The notes below the pieces were generated by a model that had not been told where the DNA came from, ran no database searches, and saw nothing but the letters and a program-made list of their open reading frames with translations. A stretch of DNA of 64,000 nt from Pseudanabaena sp. Salubria-1 (GTDB taxonomy: Bacteria; Cyanobacteriota; Cyanobacteriia; Pseudanabaenales; Pseudanabaenaceae), in contig JALQCR010000014.1 of NCBI GenBank assembly GCA_023336205.1, positions 1 through 64,000 on the forward strand, read 5' to 3'. The first letter of the stretch is position 1. The number at the start of each line of letters is the position of its first letter. A program made the translations under genes and the position numbers. Shown piece after piece: positions 1 through 8,533 of this stretch.

Positions 1-36
1 CCCGATGTAACGGAAGTAATGTCAGCAAGAAAATAA
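1..36 (+). CDS. C-terminal tail of an unidentified gene entering from the left
   Basis: The first 36 bases read in one open frame as PDVTEVMSARK followed by TAA at 34-36, and a perfect hairpin begins at the stop codon. This is the pattern of a gene end followed by its terminator. Eleven residues are too few to name the product, and chance cannot be excluded. Confidence 0.3.
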   Translation, partial: PDVTEVMSARK

Positions 37-86
37 AACCCAGAAATGGGAAGCGGCGCGATGCGCCGCTTCCCATTTCTGGGTTT
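36..86. terminator. Perfect hairpin, probable bidirectional terminator
   Basis: Two 24-base arms (36-59 and 63-86) are exact reverse complements around a 3-base loop; the outer ends are AAACCC/GGGTTT. It lies between the plus-strand tail ending at 36 and the minus-strand gene ending at 120, so it could terminate both. It belongs to the intergenic hairpin family found throughout the window. Confidence 0.6.
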
Positions 87-119
87 AAGCTGTAGTCAGA
101 CCTTCGGGAATTAGTATAA

Positions 120-530
120 CTAGGCAGCCAGATCGCAGTTAATCATCCATGGAGTGCCAAAGCGATCGACAAGCATCCCAAAACGCGCAGCCCAGAAGGT
201 TTCTTGGATTGGCATTTGCACTGTTCCATTTTCTGCCAAAGCATTAAAAACCCGCTCTGCCTCATCAGGATCGGTTAATACGAGCGATACAGAGAAACCC
301 TGTGGCTTTTCAAAGTAATTAGGCGGAGCATCGGAACCCATCATTACCGTATCACCCACGGTTATGGAAGCATGCATAATTTTATCAAGCTTTTCAGGTG
401 GCGTTTGCTCCGCCATAGGCGAATTTCCGTAGGTCATCATCGCGTCGATTTTGCCATCTAGGCACTGTTCGTAGAACTTAAACGCAACTTCGCATTCATC
501 GTTGAAAGAGAGATATGGACTTAATTTCAT
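120..530 (-). CDS. VOC-fold (PhnB-like glyoxalase/bleomycin-resistance superfamily) protein
   Basis: A 136-residue protein beginning MKLSPYLSFNDECEVAFKFY, typical of the PhnB-like branch of the vicinal oxygen chelate fold; the C-terminal segment FGMLVDRFGTPWMIN is the usual closing beta strand of that family. Members are small cytoplasmic dimers whose substrate is usually unknown, and the automatic label '3-demethylubiquinone methyltransferase' should not be taken literally. It is the last gene of a minus-strand cluster with three YCII proteins and an ECF sigma factor. PhnB-like proteins are common companions of DGPF/YCII proteins. A promoter-like element at 631-659 lies about 100 bases upstream, so it is probably transcribed on its own by the local sigma factor. 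Confidence 0.85.
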   Translation of the reverse strand: MKLSPYLSFNDECEVAFKFYEQCLDGKIDAMMTYGNSPMAEQTPPEKLDKIMHASITVGDTVMMGSDAPPNYFEKPQGFSVSLVLTDPDEAERVFNALAENGTVQMPIQETFWAARFGMLVDRFGTPWMINCDLAA

Positions 531-630
531 GATGGACTCCTTTGTTTTATTTGTTGATTTTTCTATGGAGTTGAGATCCCAAGCAAGATTTCGGTTTAGC
601 TAACCAAGTTTTAATCATCGCTCAACAATC

Positions 631-659
631 TAGTCAAACTGGAGTTTGTGCGATCGACA
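631..659 (-). promoter_or_regulatory. Putative ECF promoter upstream of the VOC gene
   Basis: Read on the minus strand: TGTCGA, 17 bases, TGACTA. The same -35-like hexamer, the same 17-base spacer and a near-identical -10-like hexamer occur at 1440-1468 and 3767-3795, in each case upstream of a gene of the sigma-factor cluster. Recurrence only here supports recognition by the ECF sigma factor at 3892-5181; that link is inferred. Confidence 0.55.
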
Positions 660-725
660 GCTAGAATAAACTGTTTCTATGAATTTGTATGTATTGCTCG
701 CACATGGATTTCTTAAATACACACT

Positions 726-1157
726 TTAGGAATTCTTGATTTTCTCAGTCTCAGTACGGATGCGTTCTTCCTGCTCTCTAAGATCAGGTGTAAATTCGTC
801 GCCAAAGTCTGATGCCTCAAAGAGTGGACGAATCTCAATTTCTGACTCTGATGGCATTGGATTAGGACAGCGTTTGACCCATGCGATCGCCTCTTCCATT
901 GATTGCACTTGCCAGAGCCAGAAGCCCGCAACCAGTTCTTTTGTTTCTGTGAATGGTCCATCAATTACGCTGCGATTTGTTCCTGAGAACCTCACTCGCA
1001 CTCCTTTAGAACTAGGATGTAGCCCCTCTCCAGCTAATAAAATACCAGCTTTGACCAACTCTTCATTGAAGTTACCCATATCAGCTAGCAGTTGTTCGCT
1101 TGGCATCACACCAGCTTCTGAGTCTAGGGTCGCTTTGACCATAACCATAACTTTCAT
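726..1157 (-). CDS. YCII/DGPF-domain protein 1
   Basis: A 143-residue protein starting MKVMVMVKATLDSEAG with the signature DGPFTETKELVAGFW near residue 75, which defines the DGPF/YCII family (a dimeric ferredoxin-like fold with a conserved His/Asp pair in active members). The biochemical role of most DGPF proteins is unknown. It is one of three paralogues in this cluster and is the longest, with a charged C-terminal tail. Genes of this family are established genomic partners of ECF42 sigma factors. A promoter-like pair lies at 1440-1468, but 280 bases with three hairpins separate it from the start codon. Confidence 0.85.
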   Translation of the reverse strand: MKVMVMVKATLDSEAGVMPSEQLLADMGNFNEELVKAGILLAGEGLHPSSKGVRVRFSGTNRSVIDGPFTETKELVAGFWLWQVQSMEEAIAWVKRCPNPMPSESEIEIRPLFEASDFGDEFTPDLREQEERIRTETEKIKNS

Positions 1158-1223
1158 ATTTCAACCTCATGTTTACTATCGCTATTCAGAGTTAAGAGAG
1201 TCTCAAAGGGTGTTTGAGAAGTT

Positions 1224-1427
1224 TTTTACCCCCTCTAACTCCCCCTTGCAAAGGGGGAGTTAGAGGGGGTAAAAGCAGAAATTTTTGCTAGACAGGAGAC
1301 TTCTAAAACACGCTCTCAACCTTTGCTTTATTCCAAATCAAGAAATGGCTATGCCATTTCTTGATTTGGGAAACCTTACTGGGTTTAGTTTTTAATTCAC
1401 AAAAGTGTTGTCACACTTTCGTGAATT
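1224..1427. repeat. Three consecutive intergenic hairpins
   Basis: Three independent perfect or near-perfect inverted repeats: 1224-1274 (TTTTACCCCC outer arms, GCAA loop), 1333-1369 (CCAAATCAAG arms, TAT loop) and 1394-1427 (AATTCAC arms, one mismatch). They fill the leader between a putative promoter at 1440 and the YCII gene starting at 1157. They may attenuate transcription or may simply be inserted repeats. Confidence 0.7.
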
Positions 1428-1439
1428 GGTATTACTATC

Positions 1440-1468
1440 TAGTCGAACAGACTGGCGGGAGATCGACA
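1440..1468 (-). promoter_or_regulatory. Putative ECF promoter upstream of YCII protein 1
   Basis: On the minus strand: TGTCGA, 17 bases, CGACTA. It matches the element at 3767-3795 in both hexamers and in spacing, and the one at 631-659 with a single change. It points toward the YCII gene at 726-1157, which starts about 280 bases away. Confidence 0.55.
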
Positions 1469-1541
1469 AGTTGAGCAAACTTTTCTAGAAAAGTTATTTA
1501 TAAGCTGATGGGCTGTGTTGAGTGCGTACTACCTCTAACAA

Positions 1542-1898
1542 CTATTCTGATGGCAGACCTGACAGCTCTACAATCGGGCGAATTTCAATAGTGCCTTTAT
1601 ATGCTGTGGGAATCCGTTCAGCGATCGCGATCGCTTCGTCCAGATCATTAGTTTCGATCAAGAAGTAGCCACCGAGTTGTTCGCGGGTTTCCGCAAAGGG
1701 ACCATCGGTTACCAGCCGTTTGCCCTCACGAACTCGAACACTAGTTGCCAAGGCAACTGGTTGCAGTGGCGAAGCGCCCAAATATTGACCGTTCGCATTT
1801 AGGGATTGAGTAAGCTGTACAGACTTCTCGTAGCATTCCGTTCTCTCTTGTTCTGTCCATGCGTTTTCGTCACTGTAAATGAGCAACATATATTTCAT
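1542..1898 (-). CDS. YCII/DGPF-domain protein 2
   Basis: A 118-residue protein, MKYMLLIYSDENAW at the start and DGPFAETREQLGGYF near residue 67. This is the canonical length and signature of the DGPF/YCII family, with the expected N-terminal beta strand. It sits between another YCII gene and the interrupted DUF1579 gene, on the same strand. No copy of the local promoter motif lies directly upstream; a small hairpin at 1910-1945 does. It may have been co-transcribed with the DUF1579 gene before the insertion sequence arrived. Enzymatic activity is unknown. Confidence 0.87.
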   Translation of the reverse strand: MKYMLLIYSDENAWTEQERTECYEKSVQLTQSLNANGQYLGASPLQPVALATSVRVREGKRLVTDGPFAETREQLGGYFLIETNDLDEAIAIAERIPTAYKGTIEIRPIVELSGLPSE

Positions 1899-1909
1899 GA
1901 TTGATCCTC

Positions 1910-1945
1910 TTGAGCTATGATTATTGTACGGTAATCATAGCTCAA
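1910..1945. repeat. Hairpin just upstream of YCII protein 2
   Basis: The sequence TTGAGCTATGATTA is repeated inverted around an 8-base loop, ending 12 bases before the start codon at 1898. Its position at the translation start suggests either a repeat insertion or an operator-like element. Confidence 0.45.
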
Positions 1946-2236
1946 TCTATAGCATGAACTACATATATTTCAGGATTGATCTCTAAATATTTGTTGCGAG
2001 CTAATGATTACGCCGATAATGCGCTGTCATGAACTGCTGCCAGTTGCCATCATCACCAAGAATCTGCGATCGCATGATCCGATGGTCATCGCTAACAAAC
2101 TCAATGATGTCCTGATATTTGGCGATCGCACTCTGGCTAAAGTTTAGTCCTTCTGTATCTAAGGTGAGAATCTTTTCAGACTCATCAAGAGCGCCATTGT
2201 AAATCCAGAGATGCGTCATCATTGAGCCGATAAACG

Positions 2237-3054
2237 GGTAGTCCTAAAAAGGAAAGGATGTAGGAAAATATCCAGATAGTTGATACAAAGTAAAGTAATG
2301 TCAGAAGCAAGGCCATCCTGTCCATCCTGCCAGTCCGTATCCGTTGTAAAAAACGGCAGTACACGACATGGAAAACAAAATTATAAATGTCGGGACTGTG
2401 GTCGTCAATTTGTAGAAAATCCACAGTGGCAGAGAGTTTCAGAGCGTACCCAAGACACTTATGACCTTCTTGAGAAACTACTACTAGAAAAAATCCCACT
2501 AGCTGGAATTGCCAGAGTCCTCAAGGTCTCAGAGAGATGGTTGCAAAGTTACGTCAATCATAAATATGAAAACGTTCCTCAGCAGGTGGAGGTAGAACCA
2601 AAACCAAAACGCCGTTTGACCATACAGATGGATGAATTGTGGTCTTTTGTGGACGACAAAGGCAATAAACAGTGGGTATGGCTTGCCATTGATGCCGAGA
2701 CTCGTGAAATTGTCGGTTGTTATATAGGCGATCGCACTGGTGAATCAGCTCAGAAGTTATGGGAATCGTTGCCTAGCGTCTATCGCCAATGTGCGGTTAT
2801 TTATACTGACTTCTATTCGTCTTATCCAGTTGTCCTGCCCAGCAAACGTCATAGGGCTGTCGGGAAAGAAACGGGAAAGACCAACTATATTGAGAGATTC
2901 AACTGTACGTTACGTCAACGAGTATCAAGACTAGTTAGAAAGACCTTATCTTTTTCTAAGAAATTGGAAAATCACATTGGAGCCATTTGGAATTTTATTC
3001 ATCATTACAACGATTCTTTACCTCCGTGTGCGTCCTTTCCTTTTTAGGACTACC
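2237..3054 (+). mobile_element. IS1-like insertion sequence, copy 1
   Basis: An 818-base element with inverted ends GGTAGTCCTAAAAAGGAAAGGA / TCCTTTCCTTTTTAGGACTACC (outer 20 or so bases exact) and an 8-base target duplication GATAAACG at 2229-2236 and 3055-3062. The second copy at 11550-12367 appears identical in sequence and length. One transposase gene fills it. Confidence 0.93.
2280..3047 (+). CDS. IS1-family transposase, single-frame (copy 1)
   Basis: 255 residues. The N-terminus has an IS1 InsA-type zinc ribbon (CPSCQS and CRDCGRQF, residues about 14-41) followed by a helix-turn-helix. The C-terminal half carries the InsB DDE domain: DELWSFVDDKG near residue 117, YTDFYSSYP near 182 and KTNYIERFNCTLRQRVSRLVR near 210. 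Classical IS1 needs a -1 frameshift to fuse InsA and InsB; here both are in one frame, as in some archaeal and cyanobacterial members. The stop codon lies within the right inverted repeat. Confidence 0.93.
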   Translation: MIQSKVMSEARPSCPSCQSVSVVKNGSTRHGKQNYKCRDCGRQFVENPQWQRVSERTQDTYDLLEKLLLEKIPLAGIARVLKVSERWLQSYVNHKYENVPQQVEVEPKPKRRLTIQMDELWSFVDDKGNKQWVWLAIDAETREIVGCYIGDRTGESAQKLWESLPSVYRQCAVIYTDFYSSYPVVLPSKRHRAVGKETGKTNYIERFNCTLRQRVSRLVRKTLSFSKKLENHIGAIWNFIHHYNDSLPPCASFPF

Positions 3055-3344
3055 GATAAACGTTCCCACATACCGATTGATTTTTGGGTCATAGCCCAAC
3101 GTCATGATGGTCTTGCCACGATTACCGTCTGGCATCTCACACTCGCCTTCAGAAACGACCCAAAGCCCGCCAAGCGATCGGACTATCTCAGTTCCTTGGG
3201 TTTTCGATGGCGGTTGGTCAGGTCTCATAATACATTCGACTTCAGAAATCCATTCGCCAATGAATTTATCGAGCCATTGATGTTCTTTTTGAGGTTCAGC
3301 GTCCATATTGTTCTCCTAAATAGTCAAGTTAATCAAGTCTTCTC

Positions 3345-3722
3345 TTACAGCTCTCTTGCGGCAACCATTGCGTTAATCTGCTCATCAGCGCCTCGAATCT
3401 CAAAGGCTCCGTTGCGAACCCCAGGGTGTTGGGACATCAGCTGAATCGCGTGGTTCAGATCTCTAGCTTCGAGAAAGAGAATGCCACCTAGATGTTCCTT
3501 CGTTTCGGCGTAGGGGCCATCTGTAACCGTTACTTTCCCATTCTGGTATCTCAGCGTTGCTGCATGGTGGATACTTTGGAGGGCTTCGCCACCAACAAAG
3601 TGTCCACCTCGACGTAACTCGTCGTCATAGGCGAAACATTCCTCCATCAGCGCTGTGCGATCGCTTTCGGTCATCCGATCCCATTGTGCCTCATCCATAT
3701 ATCCAAGGCATATAAATTTCAT
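3345..3722 (-). CDS. YCII/DGPF-domain protein 3
   Basis: 125 residues, [17 protein letters not shown] at the start and the signature [13 protein letters not shown] (Phe to Tyr in DGPF) near residue 70. This subfamily, with an initial FICLGY strand, is the one most often next to ECF42 sigma factors. It directly follows the sigma gene in the direction of transcription and is preceded by a promoter-like pair at 3767-3795, 45 bases from the ATG and with an AGGTAGCC stretch before the start. It is therefore the best candidate for the primary target of the sigma factor. Confidence 0.88.
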   Translation of the reverse strand: MKFICLGYMDEAQWDRMTESDRTALMEECFAYDDELRRGGHFVGGEALQSIHHAATLRYQNGKVTVTDGPYAETKEHLGGILFLEARDLNHAIQLMSQHPGVRNGAFEIRGADEQINAMVAAREL

Positions 3723-3766
3723 GGCTACCTCCAGATTTTCATCTAAAATTAATTGCCTTCATCTAG

Positions 3767-3795
3767 TAGTCGTTCGGTAAAGCTATAAATCGACA
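3767..3795 (-). promoter_or_regulatory. Putative ECF promoter upstream of YCII protein 3
   Basis: On the minus strand: TGTCGA, 17 bases, CGACTA, with the -10-like hexamer 45 bases from the start codon of the YCII gene. Identical hexamers and spacing occur at 1440-1468. Confidence 0.6.
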
Positions 3796-3856
3796 ACGCG
3801 GCAAAATATTTTTTACTAGAGATCTTTTTATAGCAATTACCGATCAAAAGAACCAC

Positions 3857-3905
3857 AAGAAAATCCTTAAAAGTGTTGCAAAGCAACACTTTTAAGGATT
3901 TTCTT
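3857..3905. terminator. Perfect hairpin at the 3' end of the sigma-factor gene
   Basis: 23-base arms AAGAAAATCCTTAAAAGTG.../...ACTTTTAAGGATTTTCTT around an AAA loop. It overlaps the last codons of the minus-strand sigma gene, so the C-terminal residues NQENP are encoded by the hairpin. Confidence 0.55.
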
Positions 3906-5181
3906 GATTTGGATTTGAGTGCAAAGCGCTATAGTTCAATTCTTGAAGACGTTTTATGAGAAATCGCCTTTCTGGTTCTTGCTTCACAAGGGCAAGAGCA
4001 CGTTGATATGATTCTCTTGCCTCAGTCGTTCTGCCTAAACGCCGACAGAGATCAGCTTTTGCGGCATGAGCTAGATGGTAGTCAGCTAAATCACCATTCA
4101 ATAAGATCGCATCAATTCGTTGTAATCCCGCAAGAAAGCTATCGCGCATTGCCACCGCGACAGCTCTATTTAAATCAACTACTGGTGATGGCTCTATGCG
4201 CATAAGTAGGTCATACAAAGCGACAATCTGTGACCAATCCGTTGCCTCAGCATTTTTCGCTTCGGAATGTACTGCCGCGATCGCAGCCTGAATTGAGTAC
4301 GAGCCAAACTGTTGGGATGATAGCGCCTGTCGCACAAGCAATCTACCTTCGGCAATATATGCTTGGTTCCAGAGGGATCGATCCTGATCTTCTAGAAGGA
4401 TTAGATCGCCTGTGAGAGATGTACGAGCAGTACGTCGCGATTCTTGCATGAGCATCAGTGCTAACAATCCGATCGCTTCAGCATCTGGTAATAGTTCTAC
4501 TACTAGTCGCCCCAAGCGAATTGCTTCTTCCGAGAGGTCGGTTCTTGTTAGAGATTCACCTGATGAAGCCGCATATCCTTCATTAAATACTAAATAAATC
4601 GTTTGCAGCATCGTATCTATGCGATCTGGCAACTCTGATATCTCTGGCACTTGGTAGGGAATTCGTGCATCACGGATCTTTGCTTTAGCTCGGACAATTC
4701 GCTGAGCCAATGTAGGGGGCGTGATCAGAAAAGCGCTGGCAATTTCTTCAGTGGTTAGTCCGCAGACTTCTCTTAGTGTCAGAGCAACTTGTGCCTCTCG
4801 TGATAGGGATGGATGGCAGCAAGTGAAAATCAGGCGCAGGCGATCGTCTTCAACATCCTCATCCGCATCTTCTTTTACTGAGGTATAACTTGTGTCAAGA
4901 TGTTGAGCAAGTTCTGCTAAGGATGCATCAAAACGTGTACGGCGACGAATGGTATCAATCGCTTTGAATCTCCCCACCGAGACAAGCCACGATTTAGGAT
5001 TGGCGGGTATACCGTCACGGAGCCATTGCTTTATAGCCACGGCGAAGGCTTCATGCATTGCCTCTTCTGCAAGGTCAAAGTCTCCGATTAAGCGAATCAG
5101 GGTGGCGAAAATACTACGCGATTCTTTACGGTAGATATCATTAACGCGATCGCGGATCTGGCTAGCAATGTTCTCATTCAT
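3892..5181 (-). CDS. ECF42-type RNA polymerase sigma factor with C-terminal TPR-like domain
   Basis: About 429 residues from the ATG at 5179-5181 (MNENIASQIRDRVND); an upstream in-frame extension overlaps the DUF1772 gene and lacks family similarity. Sigma region 2 covers about residues 10-85 (LAEEAMHEAFAVAIKQW, PKSWLVSVGRFKAIDTIRRR), region 4 about 110-165 (ALTLREVCGLTTEEIASAF, TLAQRIVRAKAKI). The remaining ~260 residues (YLVFNEGYAASSGE..., VVDLNRAVAVAM, AKADLCRRLGRTTEARESYQRAL) are the TPR-like extension that defines ECF42 sigma factors. These lack a classical anti-sigma factor and lie beside DGPF/YCII genes, as here. The start overlaps the end of the DUF1772 gene by 8 bases, implying co-transcription and coupling. 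Confidence 0.92.
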   Translation of the reverse strand: MNENIASQIRDRVNDIYRKESRSIFATLIRLIGDFDLAEEAMHEAFAVAIKQWLRDGIPANPKSWLVSVGRFKAIDTIRRRTRFDASLAELAQHLDTSYTSVKEDADEDVEDDRLRLIFTCCHPSLSREAQVALTLREVCGLTTEEIASAFLITPPTLAQRIVRAKAKIRDARIPYQVPEISELPDRIDTMLQTIYLVFNEGYAASSGESLTRTDLSEEAIRLGRLVVELLPDAEAIGLLALMLMQESRRTARTSLTGDLILLEDQDRSLWNQAYIAEGRLLVRQALSSQQFGSYSIQAAIAAVHSEAKNAEATDWSQIVALYDLLMRIEPSPVVDLNRAVAVAMRDSFLAGLQRIDAILLNGDLADYHLAHAAKADLCRRLGRTTEARESYQRALALVKQEPERRFLIKRLQELNYSALHSNPNQENP

Positions 5182-5661
5182 GGAGCGCGATTGTAATTGC
5201 TGCTGCGGCAAAAAGTGCTGATATAGTCCGAATATGGTTCCACATTGTCCAGTTGGTAAGATAGCTATTCCACAAACTCGCGCTATTAGCACTATCTGGA
5301 TCAGCGATCGCTAGCGCATCATTTAGAGGCACATTGAACAGAATTGTCACGCCTAATGTACCAACAAGATAGAGTAGACTACCGATGAGCAGGAAAACTG
5401 CATGGGGTTGATACCAATTTAATAAAGCAGATCCAGCCAGAAAGACAGAAGCCGCAGCCGTTCCTAAAAATATTCCCATAAATAACGTATTGATCGCCAT
5501 AATATGGACTGCATAGCGCTAATTCCCTGTTTTGGTGGGAGTCTGGCAAGAGCATTCATTACAAAAGTTGAGAAAGCGAAGAAGACTCCAGCCATTAGCC
5601 CACAGCCCAATGCAGAGAAAAGCTTCAAGGCGAAATAATGTTGTTGAATGAATTGCAGCAT
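5174..5661 (-). pseudogene. DUF1772 (anthrone-oxygenase-like) membrane protein, frameshifted
   Basis: Two overlapping frames together make one DUF1772 protein. Codons from ATG 5661 give MLQFIQQHYFALKLFSALG...ALARLPPKQGISAMQSI; then the frame changes near 5492-5502 and continues NTLFMGIFLGTAAAS... to TIALHE at 5174. DUF1772 proteins are four-helix membrane proteins of about 150-160 residues, the length of the joined product. A net gain of two bases (an extra AT) or loss of one would explain the break. It may be a real mutation or a sequence error. The C-terminal frame has its own ATG at 5500 and could be translated alone. The gene leads the sigma-factor cluster. Confidence 0.75.
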
Positions 5662-5694
5662 TGTCCTACGTTCCAATCAGTTAAGCAATTTTAT

Positions 5695-5903
5695 CCCAAT
5701 CCTGAAAATGGCGTTGCCATTTTCAGGATTGGGACAACTATAGCCAATCAAGTCAGAATGTAAAAACCAAAAGTAGAGTTGCGGCGCAACTCTACTTTTG
5801 GTTTTTTATCAAGCTATAGCCATATAAGTAGACACGCTTAATTAGTTGCACACCCAAACCCGTAAGGTTGCGCCCCTGCGGGGCGCAACCTTACGGGTTT
5901 GGG
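5695..5903. repeat. Three consecutive intergenic hairpins
   Basis: Perfect inverted repeats at 5695-5733 (CCCAATCCTGAAAATGGC arms), 5762-5806 (AAAAACCAAAAGTAGAGTTG arms) and 5853-5903 (CCCAAACCCGTAAGGTTGCG arms, GC-rich core). They occupy most of the gap between the divergently transcribed DUF1772 and transglutaminase-like genes, so here they cannot be terminators for a converging pair. Nothing else is evident in the gap. Confidence 0.75.
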
Positions 5904-5996
5904 TAATTGCACTTGAAAAGCTCCACTCCTCTCAACTTGGCTTTGCACTGTTTATACTAGGTGTTGAATGCAAATACTCTCTAACTTCAGAGCCAT

Positions 5997-8295
5997 ATGG
6001 ATACGATTCGACAGCCTCGACCCAAGATCGGTGCATTTGATAAATTGCAAAAAGCTTCAGAATTTACGATCGCAGGGGTTGAGGATTCGATTCCGTTGCG
6101 AGTGCTGGTGCAAATATTTGTATTTATCAGTATTGGGGCGATGGACTCAGTGGCGAGCTCAGGGAATAGTGCTTGGGCAATCCCTCTAAGCGCGATCGCA
6201 GGAGTCTGGGCATGGTATGCAAGACGCAAACGTAATGTGATCGTGAAATTATTCATTGCGATCGCCATGATTGCTATGTTAGTCGTATTTCTTAGAGATC
6301 TGGTGCGGAATGCCGACGAAACGAGGCTATTACTGGCGAGATTGTTAATCCAGTTGCAGGTTTTGCATAGTTTTGACTTACCGCGCCGCAAAGATTTAGG
6401 CTATTCGATTGTGATCGGATTGATCTTGATGGCTTTGGCGGCAACTTTAAGCCAAACAATGGTTTTCGCACTGTGGCTCATCGCCTTTTTACTAGTGGGG
6501 ATTCCAATTTTATTACTCGACCATCGATCTCGTTTGGGTGTGCAAACTAGCGGTTTTCAACCAAAAAAAATGGGGATTTCCCTTTTACCTTTATCGGGAC
6601 TACTAGCGATCGTATTGGTTTTAGGCTTGACAATTTTTGCCTTTTTGCCTCGCTTGCCAGGTTTTCAGCTACGGAACTTTCCTGTCAGCGTAAATCTTTC
6701 AGTACAAAGAGAATTGCCTAGAGGTGATATTTTAACGAGACAGCAGCAACAGCAGCAACAGTCTGGCACAAATGGCACTGGTACGGGCGGCACTGGTACG
6801 GGTGGAAATAATCAAGAAGAAACGCTACCACCATTGTTTGCACCTGAGATTGACACGGTCTCTGGGGCTAAACAGAATAATCAACGCAAACCTGAATTGG
6901 TGATGCGGGTGCGATCGCAGGCAGAGCTATTTTGGCGAGTGATGGCTTACGACGAATTTACAGGGAAAGGCTGGCGGATTTCGCGCAATGATCCTAGCCA
7001 GCTCCGCACAGTTAGACGCAACCCACTCAATTATGAGTTTTTTGTTGCAACGCCGCCCCATGCCTCGACTAGCTCCACAAAAAAACTAATCCAACCGATT
7101 GAGAGTCGAGAAGTAGTCCAAACCTATACGATTACATCACCAAATTTTCCTAACCTTGTACCTGCTGCATCAATACCAAAGCAAATCTTCTTCCCTAGTG
7201 AAGAGTTAGACATTGATCCTGAAGGAATGATTCGTGGACCTGGTCCTTTACCAGAAGATCTTACCTATACTGTGATTTCTAGTGTGGTTACACGCAATTC
7301 CAAGCAATTGCGGCAGTTACCTAACGATTATCCCAAATCAGTTCGGGACTATTATTTGCAAGTCCCGACTAATTTATCGTCTGAAGTTCGCAGTACAGCT
7401 CTACGTCTAGTTTCTAGTGCTAAAGACACTAATGGCAAGTTGATCAGTATCGATAATGTCTACGATGTCGTTGTCCAAATCGCCCAGAGCATCAAGCAAA
7501 ACTACGCTATTAAACCGCTAAATTTTGATGAGTCTAAGGGTGATCTCGTATCACAGTTTATTGAGCAAGGTGGCGGAGAGGAGAGTCATTTTGTCTCAAC
7601 AATGGCGGTAATGCTGCGATCGCTAGGCATTCCTACTCGCTATGTGGTCGGGTTTGCCCCAGGAAAATTCAACCCATTTACAGGGCTGTATGAGGTTCAG
7701 AACATTGATACACAGTCAATGGTAGAAGTTTTCTTCCCAGCCTATGGCTGGATTGCTTTTGATCCTGTGCCAAATCGCCCACTGTTTCCCCCATCGATTG
7801 AGGAAAATCGGACATTTGGCGTGATGCAGACCTTTTGGAATTGGATCGCTCAATTTTTGCCAAGTCCTGTCAATAAATTTTTTGAATCGCTATTTGAGAG
7901 TATTGGTAATTTTGTGGGCGGTTTGGTGAATAGGCTGATTGAAATGGGCTGGATTGGTATTGCTTTTGGCTTAGCGATCGCCTTTGGCATCGGTATCGGT
8001 GGTTGGGCTTTGTGGCAATTTGCGATCTGGTGGTGGCAATTGCAACGCTTACAAAAAATGCCGATTCCGCAGCGTACTTATCAGCAAATGTTGCAATGGC
8101 TATCTGAGCAAGGTAAGCCCAAATCTTCGTACCAGACTCCGCAAGAGTACGCAGCTAGCCTTGGCGATCGCGTCTCCGAGAAGCAATCCGCTGCGATCGC
8201 CCAAATTACGCAGATCTATCAAGACTGGCGCTATGGAGATCGGGAGATCGGCTATACCCTTACCTCAGAGCTAAAAATGTTGCTCAAGCAATTAA

Positions 8296-8309
<14 letters not shown>
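5997..8309 (+). CDS. TgpA-like membrane protein with a degenerate transglutaminase domain
   Basis: 770 residues. N-terminal DUF3488-type membrane region with about five segments between residues 35 and 230 (LVQIFVFISIGAMDS, LFIAIAMIAMLVVFL, LAIVLVLGLTIFAFLP), a Q- and GT-rich linker (RQQQQQQQSGTNGTGTGG, about 248-272), a periplasmic domain with the transglutaminase core at about 525-600, a C-terminal membrane helix (IGIAFGLAIAFGIGIGGWALW) and a DUF4129-like tail. In the core, the segment aligned to the usual GYCxxF reads GEESHF and the usual DAHAWVEV reads IDTQSMVEV, so the nucleophile Cys and the His appear to be lost, while FDPVP keeps the Asp. The fold is clear; catalysis is doubtful. Confidence 0.85.
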
Positions 8310-8442
<133 letters not shown>

Positions 8443-8533
8443 ATGAAGATTTGTGATTTTATTACAAATTCTTGGCGTATTCACCGCTTTTGGTAGACTA
8501 GATGGCGAATATATTAAATTTTTTATTTTAATT

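Larger units (their letters stand above)
2001..3306 (-). pseudogene. DUF1579 protein, split by an IS1-like insertion
   Basis: The N-terminal half (3306 down to 3055: MDAEPQKEHQWLDKFIGEWI... to RYVGTFIG) and the C-terminal half (2228 down to 2001: ...SMMTHLWIYNGALDESE to AHYRRNH) flank the IS1-like element at 2237-3054. Removing the element and one copy of the 8-base duplication GATAAACG joins them in frame into 480 bases, 159 codons plus stop, the normal length for DUF1579. This lipocalin-like family has no firmly known function, but it is a regular member of DGPF/ECF42-type clusters. The element runs antisense to the gene, so a functional product is not expected. The insertion looks recent because both halves remain open. 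Confidence 0.85.

Noticed and set aside
736..1263. 175-codon plus-strand frame opposite YCII protein 1
   Set aside because: It is a shadow of a clear YCII/DGPF gene on the other strand.
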